A stretch of 64,000 nucleotides of DNA, taken from NCBI RefSeq assembly GCF_001949145.1, contig NW_019091417.1:1182275-1246274 (forward strand), read 5' to 3'. The position numbers and the translations under genes were made by a program. The stretch comes from Acanthaster planci (lineage: Eukaryota > Echinodermata > Asteroidea > Valvatida > Acanthasteridae). This document shows positions 37,187 to 48,600 of this stretch, in pieces. The stretch's first letter is position 1, and each line of letters starts with the position of its first letter. The notes under the pieces are model-generated. The model had not been told where the DNA came from. It saw nothing but the letters and a program-made list of their open reading frames with translations, and ran no database searches.

Positions 37187-38311
37187 TTTGGGATAAAAAT
37201 GGTAGAAAAACATACGCGTGGAGACGTCTATCATACGAAAAGAAATCTGTAACAATACTAAGTTTGCTTTGTTACATCTCGCCTTTGATCTTTGACACGG
37301 TAAGTTAACATTATCTTGAAGCCAAGCCGACCAATTTCTAGTTGGTAAAAGTTGATTCTAGAAAAATTCAATAGCCCATCCACTCAAGCATTTTCATGTA
37401 AATCACGGCCTTGTGTAATTGCAACTATCAACATTGTACTCAGTGGAGGCGTGAGGAAGCTAGCCATAAACCTGACATCCGGGACTCGCCTTCTTGGTCA
37501 TGGTTTGCGAGATTTGGCGTGAAAGTAGAGGCCTCGGACTCTTTGTAGCATCGGCACTGCCATCACTACGGACTACGGACAGACTAGAGACGTGTGATAG
37601 GCACTGTCTTCCCATCACAAACAGATGAATAGACTGCTTTAAAGCGAAGTCGCAGCAAAAAAACACAAAACTTTCTGGCGCAGTGGTAACAACTTTTGCA
37701 CACGAGTCACGCCATATGTTGTGCCGTTTAAAATTCAAGATAATGAACATAGAGTTTGATAGAAAAATGTTGCGATCGGAATTCCAGCTTAAGATCGAAT
37801 TTGTCAAAGAAACAAAAGTCATTCTTTAAATTACATAGGCCTAGTGCCAAAATTAGTATTTCGTCACATGTTGGTGTTTCTTTTCATTTTCTAAGCCTAA
37901 CGTTACCACAATTGACAATACGCAAGGAATTAATCTTAATGCGGAACATTGCAATCTGATAATTTAAATGGTAAAACGATTTAAGAATACATGTCTACAA
38001 CTTCTGCAGAATTTTAACTTCATTGGATTGTAGAATGACGTTCACAGATTTGTGATCATCTACTAAGTACGTCATATGGGCGCATAATGCATGAAGAAAA
38101 AGCAGGGGTTGGGGGCTGTTCTCTGCATGCCTCACACGACTGAATTCAACCCTTCTTGCCCCAGTAGATATTACAAACAATGTTCCAGTGTTAGGTTACA
38201 GCAGCGGTGGAATTTCATTTGTTTCCTGCATATACTGAGGAACTAGTGTCATGCTTAGGCCTTGCAATGCTGATAATGTACTCTACAAGGAGCACCTTTG
38301 TCAACGTTTAA

Positions 38312-38484
38312 TATGGGCAATTCACAATAGTGCGCTTCCAAAGCTTTGCAACGTGTTGGCCAATCACATGGCGCAAAATCTGACGACCCTTTCTAAACGC
38401 TCATTGGGTCGACAGATTTCGCGCATTGTGATTTGCCAATGCGTTGCAGACTCTTGGAGGAGCACTATTGTGAAGTACCCGTAT
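38312..38484. mobile_element. Palindromic MITE, family 1 copy 2
   Basis: Full-length relative of the 37014 element, with the same TATGGG...CCCGTA ends, inner GTTGGCCAATCAC arm and GGGTCGACAGATTTCGCG centre. The ends are bracketed by TA, consistent with a TA target site. The arms have drifted from each other, so it is not recent. Confidence 0.9.
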
Positions 38485-39229
38485 TCTTTCTGTGATGAAG
38501 AACAGCCTAGTCAATTTAGCCAACAGTCTACATTCTTTGCACACGGCATGCAGTTGGATGCATAATGTAAAGGTAATATAATGTAAATGTAATGTATAGT
38601 AATGCATCAAAAGCTTATCTAAACAGCCTAGGCATATATTATGATCACTTTTATGGCATGGCGGAAAAGTTCGCCCACGAGCATAAGGTTTATTCACCTT
38701 TCCCCAGAACTGTATTTGCGGTGAATATAAAGAACATGACTATTCCGCTGATTGTGTAACTTGCAGTTTTCTGTGTGCAAAATGTAATTATGTTCATTTG
38801 AAATTTATGACGTGTTGACATGACTTAATGTCATATATTTTGTTTTGTCATATTGCACCATTCACCGCTTGGTATGACTTGTAGGATTAGCGCTTGGAAA
38901 AAATTGAGGTTTCAACAGAACCTGCCTATAATGTATCACTCATTGAATCGAACAATCTCAAATGAAAAATCTTCGTATTGAAGTGCTCAGACATTATATC
39001 GTCATTGCTTAGCCGTGGAATGTCGACAGTAGATTTCGTTATTGGTAAATGGCACAGGACGTGTTCGATCAAGAGCGCAAGTGAAATTATGCAGAGTAGT
39101 AATTTCATGGAATAAAAAATAAACGTTTTCCCTTCAGATTTGACGGGAGTCTCTGTCAGACACTGAGGGTCGAAAGTCTTCATGCTGACGCACGGTAGTT
39201 GATCTAATTGCACTTAATAGTTCCAGATT

Positions 39230-40130
39230 CCATTATGGAGATTAATTTGTGGTGATTAATTAGTATGCCCAACCCGTTAAGCTAGCCAGGCAGATTACAA
39301 TAAATGCTGACATAGGGAATGGCAACTATGTATTTAAACAGGTGGATTTGCTGTTTCATTTCATTCGCTCACTGAAAGCATCGACAGAGCTACAGTTTCA
39401 ACAAGACGTACGCCCGTCTACTCGAGCTAGGTAGGCTTGTAAATATTTGAGAATCAAAGTAAAGTTGCAGTGATGTTAGAATAACATTGTCCAGTCCTCT
39501 TCCCTCTTTGTTCATTGAAGTATATAGGATCTCAGTATTAATGTTAATAAATCAGTATTAATTAATAATCTGCTTGAATTTTCATGGCGCATTATCTCAT
39601 GTGCTACTGACGTATAATAGCATGGTACATATTACATATCCATGCATAATTAATTTGTATTCGTCCCATTTAGTCTCTTAATTTCGTCAGTCAAATATGA
39701 GCCCCTGGTATGCATTCCAATTCACTTGTATTTTATTTATAGGAGACCTGTACAGCTTTATATACCAAACCGTAATCATGAATATTTAGTTGAGGAGAAT
39801 ATATAGGTATTATTTGGGACAGTGTCTTCTTCCTTAATGTACAAATGCTTGTGACAGGCTCGACACGATGCAGTGAGTATCATATTTTAAAGCTGTCTAC
39901 AGCAGATGTCCGTGCATGCCGCATGGCTGAGGATGAGCACTGCGTGTTAATTTTTTATTAGTCATCACAAACAAGTTGAACTAATGAGCTGAGGAAAATG
40001 GGTGTAATGCCTCCATTACAATTTAATTAAATTCCATTCCCGAGGTCAACTTGGAATTAGCAACTGTCGCGATGTATTTCACATTACACGCAATATGCAA
40101 TTCGCATATGGCTATATGCGCGTTTTCTGT
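39230..40130. promoter_or_regulatory. Possible enhancer block rich in homeodomain, Fox and POU-type sites
   Basis: No frames or repeats, but many TAATTA/TTAATTAAT cores (39233, 39260, 39555, 39650, 40020), a Fox-type TGTAAATATTTG (about 39438) and POU-like ATGCAATTCGCATATG (about 40096). The density of such cores over 0.9 kb resembles conserved developmental enhancers. Inference from motif density only; AT-rich DNA produces such cores by chance. Confidence 0.3.
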
Positions 40131-40488
40131 GACAGAGCCTATTTTTTCGTCTGTCTGTTCCGTCTTATTTTGAAAATATCAATTGTGAATTGTTGTGTTT
40201 CACTATGCGTTAGAATGCGATATTGAGGTGGGCTTTGGAAGCAGTTTGTACGTCGTTGTGTTTAGCTTGTCGCTTTGCAGTATCAAATTATATTTTGCAA
40301 AGGTACAAGTCAAATATTAGTTTCAAATAAAGAGAGGGTCCTATTTTTTACAGCTGCAAGTATACACGACTTCTTTTTTACCACCCAACGTTTATGCAGA
40401 ACTTGTATGTGCCGTCCATGAAAACAACCTGCAGTTGTACGTACTACGTACAGTTTATGCATCACTGCACTGTGTGTATCTAATCAGA

Positions 40489-40728
40489 ATGTCTCGGACG
40501 TCATTTAATGCGTGGGGCCATGTTCACATTTGTCTAGCACTACAATCACAAACAGACGGCAAAAACACCGGCCTGTACAAACTAATTGAAAAAGTGCACT
40601 CTCCTTTATGGGACGTCTACGTCCTCAAATACAAATCTTCACAGGGACATCGGCAAGCAAAATTTGTTCACTGGGTCTTCATTTCCTGTTATGTATTTAC
40701 GCAACAGAACAAAAATAGATATCTCTAA
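40489..40728 (+). CDS. Candidate 79-codon ORF
   Basis: ATG with A at -3, followed by 79 codons to TAA. The middle is protein-like (QTDGKNTGLYKLIEKV); the end becomes aromatic and Gln/Asn-rich. No signal peptide or domain is visible and no family is recognised. It sits about 1.9 kb upstream of the synaptotagmin start and could be an upstream exon relic or chance. Confidence 0.25.
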   Translation: MSRTSFNAWGHVHICLALQSQTDGKNTGLYKLIEKVHSPLWDVYVLKYKSSQGHRQAKFVHWVFISCYVFTQQNKNRYL

Positions 40729-40980
40729 CTTGTTAAGAAGGAGTACAGACTTGAATCAGCCATTGTGGTACAGAATAATTTGTTTGGATTGATTGTAGAA
40801 CAAGGACGATTTTGAGAGCTGCAAGTAATTTCTTGGGACATGCAACTTTTTTTGTGTTTTCATTTTGCCGATTTATAAACTGCTATTGTGATTGTACATT
40901 ATGTATTTCACATACGAGCATTGTAAAGTTTTTGATGCTAATGCCCTATAATTATAATATTATATTTGGGCACAAACATT

Positions 40981-41069
40981 CATAGTCTCTGTCAATATTA
41001 TATATCATATTAATATATATCTTATGATATCATTTACCTGATCTTCAACCTCTGGTAACAGAGACTATG
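40981..41069. repeat. AT-rich foldback
   Basis: Arms CATAGTCTCTGT and ACAGAGACTATG, 12 bp and perfect, enclose a 65-bp AT-rich centre with TATATATC/ATATAT runs. Probably a tiny non-autonomous element or a cruciform-prone site. Confidence 0.65.
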
Positions 41070-41523
41070 TATAACATTTGCATACTTATCTAGCCCCTAG
41101 CATTTTTTTATGAAGTAAGGATATCAGTATTTGCTCTAACGTAATGTTTGTCGCCTTAAAATGATGCAGTATTCAGAAGAGAAAACCTGCAATGGATATC
41201 CACATCTTACAGAAGTGCTGTAACTTCCTAGGGTCTAATGCTTATCTGGTTGAGTTCTTGCATAGAGCGTTAAGTAATTACGTGATTTGCAACGTTAGAC
41301 GAATCACACCCAAATATTCTTCCCTCTGCAGGAAAAGTACTCCCTTCATAGTTCCTTGAAACAAAGAAATGACATTTTCTAGCTCTCTTGGTCGCTTGCT
41401 AGCTCGACTGACTTGTTTGTTATCTTTGTACACTCAGCGGCAACCGGCAAGAAATAACATTGTTCACCTCAGAGGAACATATATCGTGAGGAAGGGCTTA
41501 CTGAACTGCATATTACTGCTTGG

Positions 41524-41778
41524 ATGAAACTTGTCCTCACAAGGATATTGCTGTACGCCATCGTGGTTTTCCTTATATATACCGAGATGTTGCTTGGCCT
41601 TAAAAAAAATCATATGACGTCATTTGTTTATGCCGCCATTTTGCAAGAGGGTGCTTTTTCAATAAAAAGAAGGGCAGGCGTTATGAAGTCTCATTACACA
41701 GAAGGGAAATGGTTCCAACTCTACTTTAAGTTCGCACAAGGAAAGAAAATCTTTCCTAGACGATTTAGAATACTTTGA
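41524..41778 (+). CDS. Possible secreted peptide precursor ORF, 84 codons
   Basis: ATG frame of 84 codons. The N-terminus has a signal-peptide shape: a basic n-region (MKLVLTR), then a hydrophobic core (ILLYAIVVFLIY). Downstream are a KRR site, a 22-residue segment ending in GKK (the amidation plus dibasic-cleavage pattern of neuropeptide precursors), and a short RRFRIL tail. The start context is weak (T at -3). The frame overlaps a CRE and a YY1-type site, so it may be chance within the synaptotagmin promoter region. No known peptide family is recognised. Confidence 0.3.
   Translation: MKLVLTRILLYAIVVFLIYTEMLLGLKKNHMTSFVYAAILQEGAFSIKRRAGVMKSHYTEGKWFQLYFKFAQGKKIFPRRFRIL
41615..41643. promoter_or_regulatory. 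CRE palindrome next to a YY1-type site
   Basis: TGACGTCA at 41615-41622 and GCCGCCATTTTG (inverse CAAAATGGCGGC) at 41632-41643, spaced 9 bp. Both are core-promoter-type motifs in animals. They lie about 0.8 kb upstream of the synaptotagmin ATG; use by that gene is inferred. Confidence 0.4.
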
Positions 41779-42089
41779 TGTTATTTACGACTATAAGGTT
41801 TGTTTGAATGTCTCCAGTTCTTGGAGATTGAGCGAACATTAAAAAGAACTACCGTCTTGAAACTTGTTTTGTATCTGTATCCAATTTAGATGATTACATT
41901 TTACTTACAGTCACCTGCACGAAACCGTTCTGTCGTGTAGTCAAGTGCAGGTTAATGTGTCCAAATCACGAACTCGTCTGTGACCATGTGAGTGCATTAA
42001 TGTCAAATCCTTTTTTCGCCCCTGTTCTCAGATCTTAGATTGGATAGAGCCCCAATGCATGTGGGATCCGGCAACAATTTTCTCCCCTC

Positions 42090-42260
42090 GCCTACAGGGA
42101 CCGCCTTCACATGCTCGGCCGACGCCGTCAGCTGGATATCCGGATAACACACCTACACACTCGCTCAACCAAACTCTCTGCCTGTCTGTAGTCGGGAGTC
42201 GAGTGAAGAACGGCCTCCCTTTCCCTTCTGCGGCTGGGACTGGAAACCCTAAACCGCTTC
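42090..42260 (+). promoter_or_regulatory. CpG-enriched putative promoter/5' UTR of the synaptotagmin gene
   Basis: CpG density rises sharply about 170-330 bp before the ATG at 42426, then falls again. No TATA box. A C/T-rich tract ending in GAGGTCAG at 42420 could be an acceptor for a 5' untranslated exon ending here. The transcription start was not located. Confidence 0.4.
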
Positions 42261-42425
42261 GAAGTGTGTGATATCAAGGAAGATCTGGGCCTTGTTTTGA
42301 AATAAAGGGATAAATCAGGTTGCTGTCGTGTCCGTGGGAGTTGCCTTGAGTGTTGTAGTGGGTCATTTTCGCCTCCACGTTTGAAAGACTCGACCCTCTC
42401 TAACCCCCTCCCGAGGTCAGTTGCC

Positions 42426-42657
42426 ATGGGGATTATTGCCGTTCTGGATATGCTCTGTTGCTGCTGTGAGGGCTGGCGAAGGAAACTCAAAAACTCAGAG
42501 TCCACCACGGCTATCATTCAGTCCCCAGTCAAATCCCCGGCGAGATCACCTGCCAAACACCATCATAAGCGGTCAGCCAGTACTCCTTCTGAGCGAGCCT
42601 TCCATTTTTTGGTTACAAATCCCGTTGGACGAACGGAGTTAAGACACGTTCAGCCTG
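42426..42657 (+). CDS. SYT15: Synaptotagmin-like exon 1 (N-terminal anchor and linker)
   Basis: ATG in good context (GCCATGG). The frame is open upstream to a TAA at 42303-42305 with no earlier in-frame ATG, so this start is preferred. Encodes residues 1-77: MGIIAVLDML, four cysteines, WRRK and a linker with three SPxK/R-type repeats. The donor is CTG/GTAAGT, phase 1. An upstream exon adding more membrane segment cannot be excluded. Confidence 0.85.
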
Positions 42658-45600
42658 GTAAGTTTGAATTGTAATATCTGACTGAAATCTCCATAAAGTT
42701 TGTTTGATTTTACATACATTTTAATCTTATTAACCTAGCACGGTATAGTCTAAGCGTACCATTGCTCATCCACACCGCCTTTGCCAAACCTTGTCAAACC
42801 TTGTCAAACATGGCCATCTGATAAGAACATTTTTCATGCTTGATTTAGTTGGACAACTTTGTAATTTTATTTAGCTTTTGTCTGCTAATGTATCATCCTG
42901 TTTTTTTATGTGTATCTATAATTTACGATTTTTTAGTCATATAGTGACATGTCAACATTGTCTTGCATCATCAAAATTATTAATCATCTCTTCAGATAAC
43001 CAATGTACGTACTTAGATCAGTGGCCTCTGAGCCCTGAAGGAGGCTCTCTCAACTGTGATGTGATGCGAAAAACATCTTGAGGCTCATGTGTTTTTTCCA
43101 TAAATCTCACTTGGCCTCGCTCCTTGTAGATAAAACTTTGTTATCTGCTGAGTGTCTTACTCACGATGTTGTTTGTGACTTACACACGGCCAGCATTCAA
43201 AAACCCATCATTTAAAGTTCGTTGATTTGAATCTTGGCTTAAGATGTAATTTGAATGGAAATTACACTCTCCTCAATCGCAGCTTTGATTAGAAAAGGTC
43301 CCTAAGAGCGAAGAAGTTTCAAAGTATGACAGTGGCTCTGATGTAATGAACTGTTAAGTTTAACTCACGTTGGGTTTATTTTCCCCAGCACCAAGACATA
43401 TTGCATGGTAATCATAAGACAAATATACCTTAGCAGATACCTTGACTTCACTTTAGCTCTCAATCGATATTTCCACATTTTTCCATTGGCGGGCATATAC
43501 ACAAACTGTTTTTCTAAGGGAAAACTCGATATATAAAAACTGAAAATCTAGGGCTCTTGAGAGTTCTCAAGATCAATATCATGGTTATATAAACAAAGTG
43601 TAAGACCCCAGGTAATTATTAGAGTATTGACGTTTTTGAGGGTGCCTTTAGTACCTAGACGGGTTCGGGACTGTAGTATGGAAGCTGGAAAAATTGGGGG
43701 GAAATCAATCATTCTGACCCTGTTTTGGAAAATTTTCAGAATTGTGCGGCAGAAAAGACAGTTTTTCTTCAAATTGTGCTCAAGTTTCAACCACTAAATT
43801 ATAATATAAGGAGCTTCTCTTGGGAGATTCTGAAACATAGTTTAAACGGTCATAGAAATGAAACACATGCCGTGTCCGAAACGGGCTTCCAGAGCTACGG
43901 CTAGGTCTATTGTCTGCGCGTCTCCATGCATTTCCAATGGAGTGAATACCAAGACCTAGCTCTAGACAAGAGATTCGGATGCAGCCATAGCGAAGCAATC
44001 AGTACCTTGGAATTTGAACTTGGGCGTTAGACGTAATTCGGCTGTGAATCGAGGATGAGTTTGCGTTTCGTTTTCAGTTTGGGAACTTGACACATTGCCT
44101 ACATTCAGATTTTGTATCAGTTTTTCTGGTCCTTAACTGAGGCTGTTTCTCCGTGATTAGAATTACCAAACTTTTGAAAATGTGGCTCCTTTAAAATGTT
44201 GTGAAATTCAAGCTAGGATTGATGGCATGCATGCTTATACAAAATTAATCTTTCTGTGGGCGTGGCAAATACAGTTTACAAATCCTATAAATCCTAGGTT
44301 GAATGTCATCTGACTGTATTACCGTGAACTAACTTCGATTGTTCCTTCAGTTTGAAGAGAATTTGAATGACAGGTGGAAGTTTCAAAATTATTCATTCGC
44401 CCCCACATAGGTATCTCAGCTCAAATTAACAATGCAAATGGCAAACAAGAGGCAATAAAATATATTACGGAGAACAAAAATAAATGACCAACTGTAGAGA
44501 AGTTGTACGTGATCGAGTTTTGCTTTCCATTACATTTCTCGATTTCTCGTTATGTTTTTCTCTTTTGTAAAGGAACTGTCCTTTGACAACGTAAACCAAT
44601 TCCCCTGCCTTCTTCGCACAATAAACTGGAAACGGCTCGCCGCTTAGAAACTAATAATTATGAAACACCGAACGTAACTCTGTCTCTCTACCATCAATCA
44701 CATTGTTTCATTATAAACCTATCATCACTTTTCACTTTGCGCAAGAACCCATCGCTTACCCCACCCAAGTAACATCAGTGGCTATTATACCGAATGACAA
44801 GATAAATTCGTCCGACTGTTTTCTCCAGGTAGGCAGCCGTGTTTGCCTTAGCTTAAAAACCCGCTCGTAGACGGACGACTGTTGAATACGGTTGGTGGGA
44901 CATCCTTATCGATTGTGGTCATAAAACGACGGCGCATCCACGCTATATCTACCACCATTTAACATACCCAAGTGCCCTTCTTGGAGTAGGCCCGTTATAT
45001 ACGAAAACGGCCGTACAAGGAATAGTTGAATAACTGAGCTTGTGAGTGTGGAAAACATGGCCGTACAGGAAGCCTCTTGAAAAGCACGCATGTGATGTTG
45101 AAGTCTCATTTTGTGTTCAAATCTTGACCAAGAAGCAAAACAAATGTTAAATGCAGATTGTCGTTGTGTAAAATAAAATTTTAGTGCCCCCCCAAAAAAA
45201 ACTGAGTGGAAATAAATGCACAAGTGAAAATTCTTGAATCTGTAAAACGAGGCCAAGAAAGCGCTGAAAAATTGTAACTACATTTTGACTCTAAAATACT
45301 CAAGGTAACGAATTTCATTAAATGAATCTTAAACAATTATTTAAGATATTAGTGTTTACCAAAGTTGTGATGTCCCTTAAATGGGTGACTTATTATATTG
45401 GCAGAGCTACATTTGAATTTCGAACATGACCAATATCAAACTTTTCCATAACTTTCTTTGAACGTTTAATTCATCATTAAATAACACATAAAATAGCCCT
45501 TGGTTGTCAGGAATGAAAAACTGTTTGATTTGTAATAGGATTCTGAGAATATGAAAATAAAATTGAGATTGAACTTGTCAAGCAGGGCTAGCTTTATTCT

Positions 45601-48600
45601 GCGGCTTTTTCTATAAACATTAGAATTAGACGGAATTAATCGTTAAAACATCACTGGCATAATTCGACCCAAAAGGTTTGTCCCAGAATAATCCCAGTTC
45701 ATGAATCATACTAGGCTGCAATGCAGAAGTCTGTCAGAGCTGTGAATATGTGAGTAGTTTAGTAGTGTCACAGTGCAAATTTTACACAGTTCCGTCTGCA
45801 AAAAGCCTTATACCACTGATATTTCAATGCCAAATATGCATCGTTCCACTCCTATTCCAACAGCCTGACATGAGTATACTATATCTTTTCACTCGATACA
45901 GGGAACCTAATACATACATGGGCACTTAGGGGACCGTTTACGAATCTTAAAGTGATCGGCGATGGCGTAAAATAGTATTCATTGGATGCTGGTCGATTTT
46001 AGACCGAGGGACGCCGTGTGTAAACCAACGGCTGTTTCATGAAGCAACTCTTACCACTGAACTGTTAAGATTTATGTTGGCAAAGACTGAATATATTCAT
46101 GAAGGTGAAAAAAATCTACAGCAACGCAAGGATGTGTGGTATTCGCATTAAAGAGCCAGATATGCCCTATTCTGTAAGCTGTTACGAACTGTGCATGCTA
46201 CAATTCAAGAACACCGTCGGAATCGTGTCGGAAACTGCCCCAGAAACTCACCTTCGTGCAGAGCCACTTGAGGGCGTCTGTAACGTTTGTCGTTTGTTCA
46301 CCCCGCCGCCACATCTTGCATTCAGCAATTAACATTCAACAAATAACGATTATCGGATTGTGTACTCATTTAGACCGCTGGAGGGCGAGTTGTACACGTA
46401 CACCGCCAAAATTTGCGATCATGCAAGTCAACAATGATGGGTATAGACTGTGCCTTTATCGTCCGCCTGAAGACATCCTGAATTCGCGTATATCTGACCT
46501 CCGTGCGCCACGCGTCATTTGAGGAATAATCGTAAAAGACCGTCTGAGCACAGAGCTTAAACCCTATTGTCTGAACTCATTGTGTGAAATATGTGTTGTC
46601 GTTATGGCTCATTCAATGCAAATGGGACGTGGTGATGGGCTTCATGCAATAGGCGTCTGTTACATATTATGCCGTGCCAAGAGCTGAATGTTGGAATGCA
46701 AAACGTGGCGTTGCATGGGATGTGATCATTGTGATGGCTAGAAATCCGGCCGGCGGTAGGCCTTTCAGCGCGAGTCCTAAATACTGGACGTGAACTGAAC
46801 AACAACTTTCAGCCGTCTACTCTGTCGACCCATAAATATATATATATATATGGAATGAAACGCTCTGTTTGTGAATGTAAGAAAACGACTAGTCCGTTAT
46901 TCTTGAGATGAGGTAGCTCTGGCTATTTGCTCTCTTCATATGGAAAGGATTCGTATGCTTGTGGTGTAAGGTTTTGAAAATAGTGTTACCTGTCTTGTTG
47001 ATTAAAATCGCTCATTTTATGAAGTAAATCATTAATAAAGTACCATAATACGACTTTCTAACAAAGCAGTGTAATCCCTATGGGAAAGAGTAAAGAAGAT
47101 TTATCGTTGTTGATATTTAGTTTGGATTTGAATTAATTTAACCAAATGTGAACCACATGATTTTCACAAAGCTTTGATTACCATTTTTCAGCAAGCATTA
47201 TATAAGCAAGAATATAACACAAACTTGATTTTAGTTATTTCCCGTCGCATGCCATCATTCAACCCGTAATTTTCCACACGAGGGCACCGCGAGTGATCAT
47301 TGCTATATTGTTTTTTCCCTCGTGAACTCGTATCATTCATTGAGTGACGTAATTCCTTGGCTTAGCAACAAATCACAATCAAGTTTCACCGAGTGACGTT
47401 ACCACTCGACGCGCAGGTGGTATTAATTTGTCGTAAGTTATTTTCATTTTGAGCATGTGCTAGTTTAATTTATAAAAAGGTTGCAGTCTGTGTTAAAGTA
47501 CACGTGCCTTTAGTTTTTAATTTCAAATGTTTCAGTTTTCAAGTCACAGCAAGTCTAATTGCTAATGTTAAAGCTTGAGGTATGTTTAAGTCAAAAATTC
47601 ATGGAGAGATCCAGTGGGGCGATGTAAAGATTTTTCTAAATTTTATGTCATTTTGTCCGATGACTGCTTTATGATTTATTATTTTGAGCCTGATTTTACG
47701 ACGTCTCCTCAACACGCATTTGAGTATAGGAAAGGTTTGTTTAGCGAGAATCGCGTCAGTATGAGCAATCGTTGAACTGTCTTTCGACTAACTTCCCCAG
47801 GACTTAAATATGCTCTCTTCCGGGTCAGTTCTGTTAGGTAGGGCCACACTGTGTCTGCATGGAATGACGCAGTCTCTATATTACGTTTTGTGTTTACAGA
47901 CTGATATATACACAGTGGTGCAAATCAGTGAGCGTCCTTGACAACTATGGGGTATGGGAGTAGGCAACATGATTTTGTCGCCATGAATATGAGATTTTTA
48001 TGGGAACACGATCTAAGGAATTGTCCTACGTTTAATCCTTTAGGGGAGCGCCACCAAGCAACGAAATGTGTCTCAACAACCCTCACCTTTTCTTCCCTGA
48101 AGTTTCCCGCCTCAGTTTGGTGGAAGCAGTTTAAGTTGCGTGTTTGTATTTCAGGCCTTGTGTGATTCGGGTCAAGGTAGTTTAGTGGCTGTGTCTCCAG
48201 GAGATCTGGTGAGGAGGTGAGAAAAAGAACGAACGAGATAATGTCCCCAGGGCTGTATGGAAAGCGGGGGCGGATGGAATTCACTGATGCGTGCATATGC
48301 GGCAGATTCTCCTCCAACTAAAAGTCTGAACAAATCTCCCTCCAAATCCTGCAGTTCCACAGCAGACGCTACGGCGTGTGCCACACACACCCACGCATTA
48401 TGTGCGCTGTGACGTCATCAACAACTTCTTGATAGATTCTGACACGTGAAGTGTCAATGCGTGTGGTAGTCTTTGGTTTTTGCCCATTTACCAAAGAGAA
48501 TTGGCCCCAAATCTCCGCTGGGCGAGGAGGAAAATATTTGAGAACAATCTCCTTGATCAAATAGCTCTGCATGTGAACGGAATTACGAGTACTCGACACG

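Noticed and set aside
42381-42425. Upstream extension of the synaptotagmin frame with a TTG start
   Set aside because: The frame is open but has no ATG before 42426, and the 42426 ATG has a good context; non-ATG initiation is not needed.
46836-46851. TATA box from the (AT)n run in intron 1
   Set aside because: A simple dinucleotide microsatellite with no promoter context.
47925-48317. 130-codon minus-strand ORF inside synaptotagmin intron 1
   Set aside because: No acceptor, donor or good start; composition not convincingly protein-like.
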